Both the position numbers and the translations under genes were made by a program. Below the pieces are notes generated by a model that was not told the origin of the DNA, did no database searches, and saw only the letters and a list, made by a program, of their open reading frames with translations. A stretch of DNA of 6,845 bases from Candidatus Bathyarchaeota archaeon (GTDB taxonomy: Archaea > Thermoproteota > Bathyarchaeia > TCS64), in NCBI GenBank assembly GCA_013619005.1, contig JABXKY010000348.1:1-6845 (forward strand), written 5' to 3'. Positions 1 to 5,106 of the stretch are shown piece after piece; position 1 is the first letter of the stretch; each line of letters starts with the position of its first letter.

Positions 1-3
1 CAG

Positions 4-12
4 GTTTTATTT
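4..12 (+). promoter_or_regulatory. Possible TATA-like box for the kor operon
   Basis: The AT-rich string TTTTATTT lies about 40 bases before the korD start codon in an otherwise GC-rich context. An archaeal TATA box here would place the transcript start near position 30-38, giving a short leader. The site is at the window edge, and two frames read open through it from the left, so it could instead be the tail of an upstream gene. Weak call. Confidence 0.3.
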
Positions 13-50
13 GGGCGGGATTATGTTCACGAGTTAGCGTTTCGAGGTGT

Positions 51-284
51 ATGGAAACGACAAGAAAATTCAAGGTGACCATAGACGAGGACCAGTGCAA
101 GGGCTGCCTCATCTGTGTTCACATCTGTGAGTCCCGCGGAGGGAAGATTTTGAAGGAATCAGACAAGAAGACTGCCCTGGGCGGCACCCTGCCCGTGGTG
201 GACGGTGAATGCATCGGGTGCAGGTGGTGCGAACGGTACTGCCCCGATTTCGCTTTGAACGTGGAGGAGGTCCAGGATGCTTAA
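51..284 (+). CDS. korD: KorD, ferredoxin subunit of 2-oxoacid:ferredoxin oxidoreductase
   Basis: A 77-residue 2[4Fe-4S] ferredoxin, the small electron-transfer subunit of the four-subunit Kor complex. It would carry electrons from the TPP site in KorB to free ferredoxin in the cytoplasm. Eight cysteines form two clusters: Cys16/19/22/26 and Cys54/57/60/64. The second group is followed by Pro, as usual; the first group is followed by Glu-Ser instead of Pro. Length and motif spacing fit KorD/PorD-type subunits. ATG 51 is the only good start in frame. A GAGGTG string lies only one base before it, too close for a normal Shine-Dalgarno site, so initiation may be leaderless-like. The gene overlaps korA by 8 bases and is first in the korD-A-B-C order. 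It could be assigned to a Por/Vor complex if seen alone; the KorA neighbour decides it. Confidence 0.9.
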   Translation: METTRKFKVTIDEDQCKGCLICVHICESRGGKILKESDKKTALGGTLPVVDGECIGCRWCERYCPDFALNVEEVQDA

Positions 285-1407
285 GCCGGGTAAATACCTG
301 GTTCTGGGTAATGTGGCGTGCGCCGAGGGGGCCATCAGGGCTGGCCTGGGTTTCTTCGCGGGTTACCCGATTACCCCTGCCAGTGAGATCAGCCACCATA
401 TCGCGTTGGAGCTTCCCAAGGAGGGCGGCATCTTCATGCAGATGGAGGACGAGATAGCCAGCATCGCCAGCATCATTGGGGCGAGCTGGGCTGGTGCGAA
501 ATCTATGACAGCCACTAGTGGCCCGGGGTATGATCTGATGCAGGAGAATATCGGTTACGCCCATATGACTGAGACTCCTCTTGTATTGGTGAACGTCCAG
601 AGGAGCGGGCCGAGTACGGGCCAGTCCACGGATCCTTCGCAGCAGGACATATACCAGGCCAAGTATGGCGCCCACGGCGACTACGAGGTCATCGCGATTA
701 GCCCGTGGAGCGTCCAGGAGATGTTTGACTTGACGGTTCGAGCGTTTAACCTAGCCGAGACTTACCGTACTCCCGTGATGCTCATGAGCGACGGGCTTAT
801 CGGGCACATCGAGGAGAAGCTCGTCATACCCGAGAAGGTCGATGTGGTTAACAGGAAGAAGCCGACCAGCATGGATGCTACCCCATGGGGCACCGATGAC
901 CCAAGCGGCGTACCAGAGATGCCGGCTTTCGGCGAGGGGCATAGGCTCCTTGTAACTGGCTCGACCCACCGTCCCGACGGCGTCCGAAACTTTGCGCCCG
1001 AGTACCACCAGAAGATCGTGTACAGGATCATGGACAAGATCCTCAACGCGGAGCCCGTGATACGGGACATCCACAAGGTGGAGATGGATGACGCAAAGGT
1101 CGCCGTACTGAGCTTCGGCGCATCTGCCCGTCCCAGCGTCGAGGCAGTGGAGAAGGCACGCGAGGAGGGAATCAAGGCTGGCTTGTTCAGGCTCAAGACC
1201 ATCTGGCCGTTCCCTGAGGAGCCAGTGCGGGAGCTGGCGGACCAGGTTGACGCCATCATAGTTGTCGAGATGAACGTGGGCAAGCTGGTGAAGGAGGTGC
1301 AACGTGTAGCCGAGGGCAAGACAAAAGTCGTGTCGCTAAGCAAGGTGGGAGGGGTTCTCCCGCTGTCGCGTGAAGTGCTTGAGGCAGTACGGAGGGAGGC
1401 ACAGTGA
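277..1407 (+). CDS. korA: KorA, 2-oxoglutarate-type 2-oxoacid:ferredoxin oxidoreductase alpha subunit
   Basis: The 376-residue alpha subunit contributes the pyrimidine-binding domain and the 2-oxoacid pocket for CoA-dependent oxidative decarboxylation (2-oxoglutarate to succinyl-CoA, or the reductive reverse). The family motif YPITP is at residues 30-34, followed by the conserved MEDE stretch (56-59) and TSGPG (80-84). Beyond about residue 190 a linker leads into a transketolase C-terminal-like domain (about 270-376) with the typical KTIWPFPEEPVREL stretch. The length matches stand-alone archaeal and methanogen KorA without a fused gamma domain. ATG 277 has GGAGG at 264-268 with good spacing and lies inside the korD end. 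Its stop overlaps the GTG of korB. The preference for 2-oxoglutarate is inferred from overall similarity to KorA; PorA/VorA paralogs are less likely, but other 2-oxoacids are not excluded. Confidence 0.93.
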   Translation: MLKPGKYLVLGNVACAEGAIRAGLGFFAGYPITPASEISHHIALELPKEGGIFMQMEDEIASIASIIGASWAGAKSMTATSGPGYDLMQENIGYAHMTETPLVLVNVQRSGPSTGQSTDPSQQDIYQAKYGAHGDYEVIAISPWSVQEMFDLTVRAFNLAETYRTPVMLMSDGLIGHIEEKLVIPEKVDVVNRKKPTSMDATPWGTDDPSGVPEMPAFGEGHRLLVTGSTHRPDGVRNFAPEYHQKIVYRIMDKILNAEPVIRDIHKVEMDDAKVAVLSFGASARPSVEAVEKAREEGIKAGLFRLKTIWPFPEEPVRELADQVDAIIVVEMNVGKLVKEVQRVAEGKTKVVSLSKVGGVLPLSREVLEAVRREAQ

Positions 1408-2414
1408 GGAACCTGTTCTATTACCGTGACAAGTACGTGAGGAGCCAGCCCAGCGCGTTCTGCCCTGGGTGCGGTGGAGGTATCATTCTCAACTGTTTCC
1501 TGAGGGCCATTGATGACCTTGGGCTTGACCAGGACAAGATACTGGCGGTCTCGGGCATCGGCTGCACGGCTTGGATTCCGAGCCCCAACTTTAACGGAGA
1601 TACTCTTCACACTACCCACGGCAGGGCCATCGCTTTCGCAACCGGCGCCAAGGCGTACAACCCTGACCTGACCACCGTGGTCTTCACGGGTGACGGTGAC
1701 GGCGCGGGTATAGGTGGGAACCACCTCATCCACGCCGCCAGGAGGAACATCGACCTCAAGGTTATCCTGGTCAACAACATGAGTTACGCCATGACGGGCG
1801 GCCAGATCGCGCCGACCACGATGCACGGCGAGACAACGGTGACCAGCCCATATGGTAACCCAGAGTTCCCGTTTGATATCACCCAGCTGGTCAAGGCGGC
1901 CGGCGCCAGCTATGTTGCCAGGTGGAGCAATTACCACGTCATCGAGTTGACCAACGCCATAAAGGAGGCCATACAGCACAAGGGCTTCGGGTTCATCGAG
2001 GTGCTGAGCCAGTGCCCCACCCAGCAGAGGAGGATATTCAACCTCAGGGGGCCGCTGGACAGCCTTCCCCCGCGCATCCTTGACATGTTCAAGGAGGGGA
2101 CGTTTGTCCGTGGTAGACCGGATAAGGGTAACTACGTGTACGCCGTGCCTAAGGGCGGGGTTGATGATACGTTGAAGGCGGTTCAGGGCTTTGGTGAGGC
2201 AAAGATCGTTGACCACATGGGCTTCGGTCGTGTTGTCCGCGTCGAGGGCGATGCTGAGGCTTTGAGGGACAAGATGGACGGACTCGACGATGTCAAATAC
2301 GTGGCTGACAACGTCGAGGGCAAGGTCGAGCTGGGTCTCTTCGAGAAGTATGAGCGGCCGGAGCTGACGGAGAGCCTGCGTGAGATAATCCGCAAGGCCA
2401 GGGGGGAACAGTGA
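1404..2414 (+). CDS. korB: KorB, TPP-binding beta subunit with an extra C-terminal segment
   Basis: The beta subunit binds thiamine pyrophosphate and a [4Fe-4S] cluster. Visible motifs are CPGCGGG (20-26), GIGC (51-54), a TPP/Mg motif beginning GDGDGAGIGGN (96-106) and ending in NN (124-125), and SQCPTQ (202-207). Cys20, Cys23, Cys54 and Cys204 are the four positions expected to hold the cluster. At 336 residues it is longer than the roughly 280-290 usual for KorB. The excess is residues ~242-309, placed between the stretch after the last cluster cysteine and a normal C-terminal end (EKYERPELTESLREI). The insert looks like a small alternating strand-helix-strand domain. The start is GTG 1404, preceded by GGAGGGAGG (1391-1399) and overlapping the korA stop as GTGA. 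The assignment is secure; the role of the insert is unknown. Confidence 0.93.
   Translation: MRNLFYYRDKYVRSQPSAFCPGCGGGIILNCFLRAIDDLGLDQDKILAVSGIGCTAWIPSPNFNGDTLHTTHGRAIAFATGAKAYNPDLTTVVFTGDGDGAGIGGNHLIHAARRNIDLKVILVNNMSYAMTGGQIAPTTMHGETTVTSPYGNPEFPFDITQLVKAAGASYVARWSNYHVIELTNAIKEAIQHKGFGFIEVLSQCPTQQRRIFNLRGPLDSLPPRILDMFKEGTFVRGRPDKGNYVYAVPKGGVDDTLKAVQGFGEAKIVDHMGFGRVVRVEGDAEALRDKMDGLDDVKYVADNVEGKVELGLFEKYERPELTESLREIIRKARGEQ
2401..2406 (+). promoter_or_regulatory. G-rich ribosome binding site that decides the korC start
   Basis: Six consecutive G residues precede two adjacent possible korC starts, GTG 2411 and ATG 2414. The spacing is 4 bases to the GTG and 7 to the ATG, which favours ATG 2414. 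The GTG would reproduce the GTGA overlap seen at korA/korB, so it stays possible. Confidence 0.5.
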
Positions 2415-2938
2415 TGAAACAGAACATACTTATCAGCGGTACGGGCGGTCAGGGCATCGTGGCTGCTGGCGCGTTCCTCGGCCAGGCGCTTTTCGCGCAG
2501 GAGTATGAGGTCATGTTCAGCAGGAGCTACGGTGCCTCTGCGCGTGGCGGTGCCTGCAAGAGCGAGGTGATGGTCTCTGACGAGGTCATAAACGATCTCC
2601 AGTTTGAGGACACGGATGTGTTGATGTGCCTGAGTCTGCCCGCGTTCAAGAAGTACATGCCAGTAGCGAAGCCTGGCAGCCTCATCATAGTGGACGCCCA
2701 TGTCTACGAGAGGGCCGAGGGCATACGGGATGACGTTGAGGTCGTCCAGATCCCTGCCCGGGATATGGCAGTGGGGCTTGGTAACCAGATTGTGGCCAAC
2801 ATGGTGATGCTGGGTAACCTGGCTAAGCATAGCGAGGTGGTGAGCCTTGATCTCCTGAAGGAGGCCGTGATGACCCGGATGAGGGAGTCAATGAGGGAGA
2901 TGAACATTAAGGCGCTTGAGGCGGGCTTCAACTTTTAG
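2414..2938 (+). CDS. korC: KorC, gamma subunit of 2-oxoacid:ferredoxin oxidoreductase
   Basis: This 174-residue protein is the gamma subunit of the Kor complex, the Rossmann-like domain linked in this superfamily to CoA binding and complex stability. It has the N-terminal glycine-rich motif SGTGGQGI (8-15) and the family signature SYGASARGG (38-46) followed by a SEV stretch (50-52). The length is normal for a free-standing KorC/PorG-type subunit. I take ATG 2414, which overlaps the korB stop by one base (TGATG) and has the better ribosome-site spacing; GTG 2411 would add one residue. It is the last kor gene, and a T-run follows 12 bases after the stop. There is no truncation or frameshift. 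The kor identity rests on the KorA/KorB neighbours, since gamma subunits of different 2-oxoacid oxidoreductases look alike. Confidence 0.92.
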   Translation: MKQNILISGTGGQGIVAAGAFLGQALFAQEYEVMFSRSYGASARGGACKSEVMVSDEVINDLQFEDTDVLMCLSLPAFKKYMPVAKPGSLIIVDAHVYERAEGIRDDVEVVQIPARDMAVGLGNQIVANMVMLGNLAKHSEVVSLDLLKEAVMTRMRESMREMNIKALEAGFNF

Positions 2939-2950
2939 CGGTTTACCACC

Positions 2951-2960
2951 TTTTTTTAAT
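2951..2960 (+). promoter_or_regulatory. T-run: kor terminator and TATA-like box of the Nudix gene
   Basis: TTTTTTTAAT lies 12 bases after the korC stop and about 24-33 bases before the Nudix ATG. Seven T residues fit an archaeal U-tract terminator. The TTTTTAA core is also at the distance expected for a TATA box driving a leaderless or near-leaderless transcript. Both roles are inferred from composition and spacing. Confidence 0.5.
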
Positions 2961-2963
2961 CTG

Positions 2964-2980
2964 GGAGGATATATTCCTCC
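2964..2980. repeat. Perfect GGAGGA/TCCTCC dyad before the Nudix start
   Basis: GGAGGA (2964-2969) and TCCTCC (2975-2980) form a perfect six-base inverted repeat around TATAT. It sits between the TATA-like box and the ATG at 2984. If transcription starts near the ATG, the dyad acts as DNA and could be an operator. If it starts further upstream, the RNA would form a hairpin hiding the GGAGG string. Confidence 0.5.
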
Positions 2981-2983
2981 GTT

Positions 2984-3418
2984 ATGAGCAGGCTCTACCC
3001 CGAACTCCCTATACCTGGGGTCGCGGCTGTCACGGTTCGTGGGCGGGAGGTTCTTCTAGCTGAAAGGGGTAAACCTCCGAGCCTCGGAAAATGGGGGATC
3101 CCAGGGGGAGCTGTGGAGGTGGGGGAGACCCGTGAGGAGGCCGTTGTCCGTGAGGTCTTCGAGGAGACCAACGTGGTGGTGAAGCCTGTGGAGTTGCTTA
3201 CTATATTCGACTCAATAAGCAGGGACGACGTGGGCAAGGTGAGGCACCATTACATACTTTTCGAGTACCTATGCGAGTATGTCTCTGGTGAGGTCCTCCC
3301 TGGCACCGATGCTCCTGACGCCCGCTGGGTTTCCATCGATGACCTAGGCTCTGTGAATATAATGCCTTATACCCGTAGGTTCATTGAGAAGGTACTGACT
3401 GAACGGGGATTGCTTTAA
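2984..3418 (+). CDS. Nudix hydrolase, ADP-ribose pyrophosphatase-like
   Basis: A 144-residue cytoplasmic Nudix protein that would hydrolyse a nucleoside diphosphate linked to another moiety, using divalent metal. The Nudix box runs from Gly42 to Val64: G-x5-E48-x7-R56-E57-V-F-E60-E61-T-N63-V. All the metal-binding acidic residues are present; the usual Gly near the end of the box is Asn63. Before it come a GVAAV strand (12-16) and WGIPGG (37-42), as in the ADP-ribose pyrophosphatase/MutT-like group. The substrate cannot be read from the sequence; ADP-ribose, NADH or an oxidised nucleotide are options. ATG 2984 has no Shine-Dalgarno site at normal distance and a TATA-like box about 28 bases before it, so a leaderless transcript is likely. 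It stands as a single-gene unit between the kor and sulfur operons; a functional link to either is not shown. Confidence 0.88.
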   Translation: MSRLYPELPIPGVAAVTVRGREVLLAERGKPPSLGKWGIPGGAVEVGETREEAVVREVFEETNVVVKPVELLTIFDSISRDDVGKVRHHYILFEYLCEYVSGEVLPGTDAPDARWVSIDDLGSVNIMPYTRRFIEKVLTERGLL

Positions 3419-3419
3419 C

Positions 3420-3458
3420 AAATGGTTAAATAACACCACCATGGGTTACCATTTGGTA
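3420..3458. promoter_or_regulatory. tusA operon promoter with inverted repeats (candidate operator)
   Basis: A TATA-like TTAAATAA (3426-3433) lies about 30-37 bases before the tusA ATG. It is flanked by AAATGGTTA (3420-3428) and TTACCATTT (3446-3454), which pair at eight of nine positions. A second dyad, TACCA-TT-TGGTA (3447-3458), overlaps the right arm near the expected transcript start. These palindromes, placed over the promoter of an operon that ends in an Lrp-family gene, suggest an autoregulatory operator. Binding is inference only. Confidence 0.5.
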
Positions 3459-3462
3459 CAAC

Positions 3463-3696
3463 ATGGTCAAGATTGATGTAGAACTAGACTGCAAGGGCAT
3501 GTACTGCCCTATGCCGATCGTCAAACTCAAGAAAGCAACAAAGACAATGGAGTCAGGACAGCACCTAAAGCTGATAGCCACCGACCCGGGGAGCGTTAGG
3601 GACGTTCCCGCGTGGGCTGGCAAGACGGGCGCCGAGATCATCGAGACATCAGAGTCTGCCGGTGAGTTCGTATTCATAATCAAGGTGAGTAAATAA
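3463..3696 (+). CDS. tusA: TusA-family sulfur carrier protein
   Basis: A 77-residue TusA/SirA-like protein, a small cytoplasmic carrier that holds sulfur as a persulfide on a conserved cysteine and hands it to partner proteins. The CPMP motif (Cys15-Pro18) is the family's active-site CPxP. The preceding stretch LDCKGMYCPMPI corresponds to the usual LDxRGxxCPxP, with an additional Cys10 where family members often have a non-cysteine residue. The length is typical. There is no clear Shine-Dalgarno site before ATG 3463, and the TATA-like box nearby implies a very short leader. It is first in a run of DsrE-type genes, the classic partners of TusA, and its stop overlaps the dsrE2 start by one base (TAATG). 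Roles in tRNA thiolation, molybdenum cofactor maturation or sulfur-compound metabolism are all possible from family knowledge. Confidence 0.92.
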   Translation: MVKIDVELDCKGMYCPMPIVKLKKATKTMESGQHLKLIATDPGSVRDVPAWAGKTGAEIIETSESAGEFVFIIKVSK

Positions 3697-4115
3697 TGAG
3701 TGAAAAAATGAAACACGCATACGTTGTCCACAGCGGGACACTAGACAAACTATACCCAGTTTTCATGCTGGCAAGCACAGGAGGAGCCATGGACGCGGAG
3801 GTACACCTATTCTTCACGTTCTGGGGACTCGACGCGGTTAAGAAAGGCGGCCTGGACAAGGCAAAGCTCCCAGGTATCATGAGCGTAGGAACAGGCATGA
3901 TGAACGGTAAGATCAAGAAGGTAGGCGTCCCGAGCCTACCCGAGCTACTGAAGATGTGCAGGGACACCGAGAACGTAAAGATCTACGCCTGTAGCACCAC
4001 TATGGCGATGATGGATGTCAAGGAAGAGGAGCTCATCGATGAGGTCGATGCGATCGTGGGAGCAGCCACTTTCCTAGACATTGCCATGGACGCAAACGTT
4101 CAGATGTTCATCTAG
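3696..4115 (+). CDS. dsrE2: DsrE2-type (DsrE/DsrF/DrsH-like) sulfur-transfer protein
   Basis: A 139-residue member of the DsrE2 group, carriers that receive or donate sulfane sulfur together with TusA. Family features are an N-terminal strand with HSGTLDK (12-18), the signature FFTFWGLDAV (39-48), a VPSLPELL stretch (78-85), then YACSTTMAMM (97-106) with the presumed active Cys99, and the end EELIDEVDAIVGAATFLD. Cys88 is the only other cysteine. No strong membrane segment is evident, so it is probably soluble. ATG 3696 overlaps the tusA stop and has GGTGAG at 3684-3689; Met5 (3708) is a less likely alternative. In sulfur-oxidising archaea and bacteria, genes of this type sit beside tusA and hdr-like genes; here dsrEFH-type genes follow instead. 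Confidence 0.88.
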   Translation: MSEKMKHAYVVHSGTLDKLYPVFMLASTGGAMDAEVHLFFTFWGLDAVKKGGLDKAKLPGIMSVGTGMMNGKIKKVGVPSLPELLKMCRDTENVKIYACSTTMAMMDVKEEELIDEVDAIVGAATFLDIAMDANVQMFI

Positions 4116-4123
4116 GTGAAACC

Positions 4124-4489
4124 ATGGGGCGATTGATGATGCTCCTCTGCGAGTCTCCTTTCCAGAACGAGAGCGTGGACCACGTCCTCGGTCTCAGCAA
4201 GGCGGCTATCGCTAAGGGACATGACGTGGATATCTACCTCATGATGGACGGGGTCTACGGGCCTGTCACATCGCAGAGCGGTGAGCCTTTCCACATGGAC
4301 AGCGTGAGTGACAGCCTGAAGGAGTTAATCGATCTCGGTGTAACCATCAGCGGGTGCAGGGTCTGCATGGAGCTGAGGGGAGTCAAGGAAGATATGATCA
4401 CTGAGGGAGTCGATATTGGAGGAATCTTCGATCTGGGCGAGATGGTCGCCGAGGCGGACGTGATTCTGAGCATGACGGGGGCTAGATAA
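4124..4489 (+). CDS. dsrE: DsrE/TusD-like subunit of a sulfur-relay complex
   Basis: A 121-residue DsrE-family protein, expected to be the catalytic subunit of a DsrEFH/TusBCD-type hetero-oligomer. Visible are the Rossmann-like start with HVLGLSKAAIAKGHDVDIY (20-38), the MDGVYGP loop (41-47), and the signature GCRVCMELRGV (77-87). Cys78 lines up by motif with the sulfur-accepting Cys78 of E. coli TusD and Allochromatium DsrE (from memory). Cys81 makes this a CxxC, unlike the TusD form. ATG 4124 follows AGGTGA at 4114-4119, which shares bases with the dsrE2 stop codon. The next gene starts directly after the stop. TusD versus DsrE naming cannot be settled here; a generic DsrE-family protein is the safe reading. 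Confidence 0.87.
   Translation: MGRLMMLLCESPFQNESVDHVLGLSKAAIAKGHDVDIYLMMDGVYGPVTSQSGEPFHMDSVSDSLKELIDLGVTISGCRVCMELRGVKEDMITEGVDIGGIFDLGEMVAEADVILSMTGAR
4477..4481 (+). promoter_or_regulatory. Ribosome binding site supporting the TTG start of dsrF
   Basis: GGGGG ends 8 bases before TTG 4490. No ATG or GTG is available near the start of this reading frame, and the TTG gives a normal DsrF/TusC N-terminus, so TTG initiation with this G-rich site is the best explanation. Confidence 0.45.
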
Positions 4490-4825
4490 TTGGAGAAAGA
4501 GCTATTGATCGTTATCAAGTCGGCGCCATTCAGGAACCTCAACTACTATGAGGGCCTGAGGACGGCAGCTGGTCTCTGGGATCACACAGTCAAGATCCTC
4601 TGGACAGGCAAAGGAGTTTACGGAGCACTGAACATGGTTGACAACACCCTGACGAAAAAGTTCCTTGCGGACCTACCTGACATTGACATCGAGATGTACG
4701 TGGACGGGGTGACGTTGAAGGAGAACGGATTCAACGAGGACGACCTCGTGGACGAGGTTGAGATCGCCGACGGTGAGAGAATCAATGAACTAATCGAGGA
4801 GGCCGAGGCCAGCCTCGTGTTCTAG
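4490..4825 (+). CDS. dsrF: DsrF/TusC-like subunit of a sulfur-relay complex
   Basis: A 111-residue protein matching the DsrF/TusC pattern: an N-terminal strand ending KSAPFRN (10-16), a helix with YYEGLRTAAGLWDHTV (19-34), and the GKGVYGAL loop (40-47). Next come an acidic middle, a VDGVTLKENG segment typical of TusC, and a terminal strand EASLVF. It contains no cysteine at all, so it cannot carry a persulfide and is presumably a structural partner of DsrE and DsrH in the heterohexamer. The start is TTG 4490, immediately after the dsrE stop with no gap. dsrH follows after 8 bases. The order dsrE-dsrF-dsrH is the same as in sulfur-oxidiser dsr and E. coli tusDCB clusters, which supports the assignment more than the sequence alone. 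Confidence 0.82.
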   Translation: MEKELLIVIKSAPFRNLNYYEGLRTAAGLWDHTVKILWTGKGVYGALNMVDNTLTKKFLADLPDIDIEMYVDGVTLKENGFNEDDLVDEVEIADGERINELIEEAEASLVF

Positions 4826-4833
4826 GTGATATT

Positions 4834-5106
4834 ATGAAGCTAGTAGTGTTAAACACCCACGATGAGGACATCCTTGAGAAGGCGATGACCGCCGAGGCGG
4901 ACCTGCTTCTAATGCAGGACGCTACAATCTTCTGCAACAAAGGGAGAAAGAATGCACCAGTGTTTGGTGACATGAAAATTTATGCCCTCAAGGGTGACCT
5001 TGAGAAGCGTGGATTAACCGAGAGGATGATTGGTGGCGTCGAGCTAGTCGACTATGACGGCATGGTTGACCTGTTATTCAGTGGATACAAAGTAGTGAAC
5101 CTATAA
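4834..5106 (+). CDS. dsrH: DsrH/TusB-like subunit of a sulfur-relay complex
   Basis: A 90-residue DsrH/TusB-family protein, the smallest subunit of the expected DsrEFH complex. The signature elements are ADLLLMQDATIF (22-33), KIYALKGDLEKRGL (48-61) and VELVDYDGMVDLL (69-81), matching the family's strand-QDA, YAL-DL-RG and VDY patterns. The only cysteine is Cys34, just after the QDA strand. The DsrH Cys20 of sulfur oxidisers (from memory) has no counterpart here, so this subunit is closer to TusB in that respect. ATG 4834 has AGGTGA at 4824-4829, which begins inside the dsrF stop codon, the same arrangement as at dsrE. The stop overlaps the regulator's ATG by one base. Confidence 0.85.
   Translation: MKLVVLNTHDEDILEKAMTAEADLLLMQDATIFCNKGRKNAPVFGDMKIYALKGDLEKRGLTERMIGGVELVDYDGMVDLLFSGYKVVNL

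Noticed and set aside
1..50. Possible tail of an upstream gene (two frames are open from the left edge, stopping at 37 and 78)
   Set aside because: Too short to judge, and neither tail is recognisable; the TATA-like string here argues equally for an intergenic region.
109..675. A minus-strand open frame opposite korD and korA
   Set aside because: Antisense shadow with an arginine/proline-rich, low-information translation and no family pattern.
762..2216. A long open frame (484 codons) on the minus strand across korA and korB
   Set aside because: It lies opposite two genes with clear family motifs and is explained by codon bias in GC-rich coding DNA; its translation shows no recognisable domain.
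4132..4142. TTGATGATG, resembling a C box of an archaeal C/D guide RNA
   Set aside because: It lies inside the dsrE coding start, and no well-placed D, C' and D' boxes were found.
4447..4900. Exact 13-base repeat CGCCGAGGCGGAC at 4447-4459 and 4888-4900
   Set aside because: Both copies encode an AEAD stretch inside the dsrE and dsrH reading frames, at different places in the folds; most likely chance from shared codon use rather than a repeat element.
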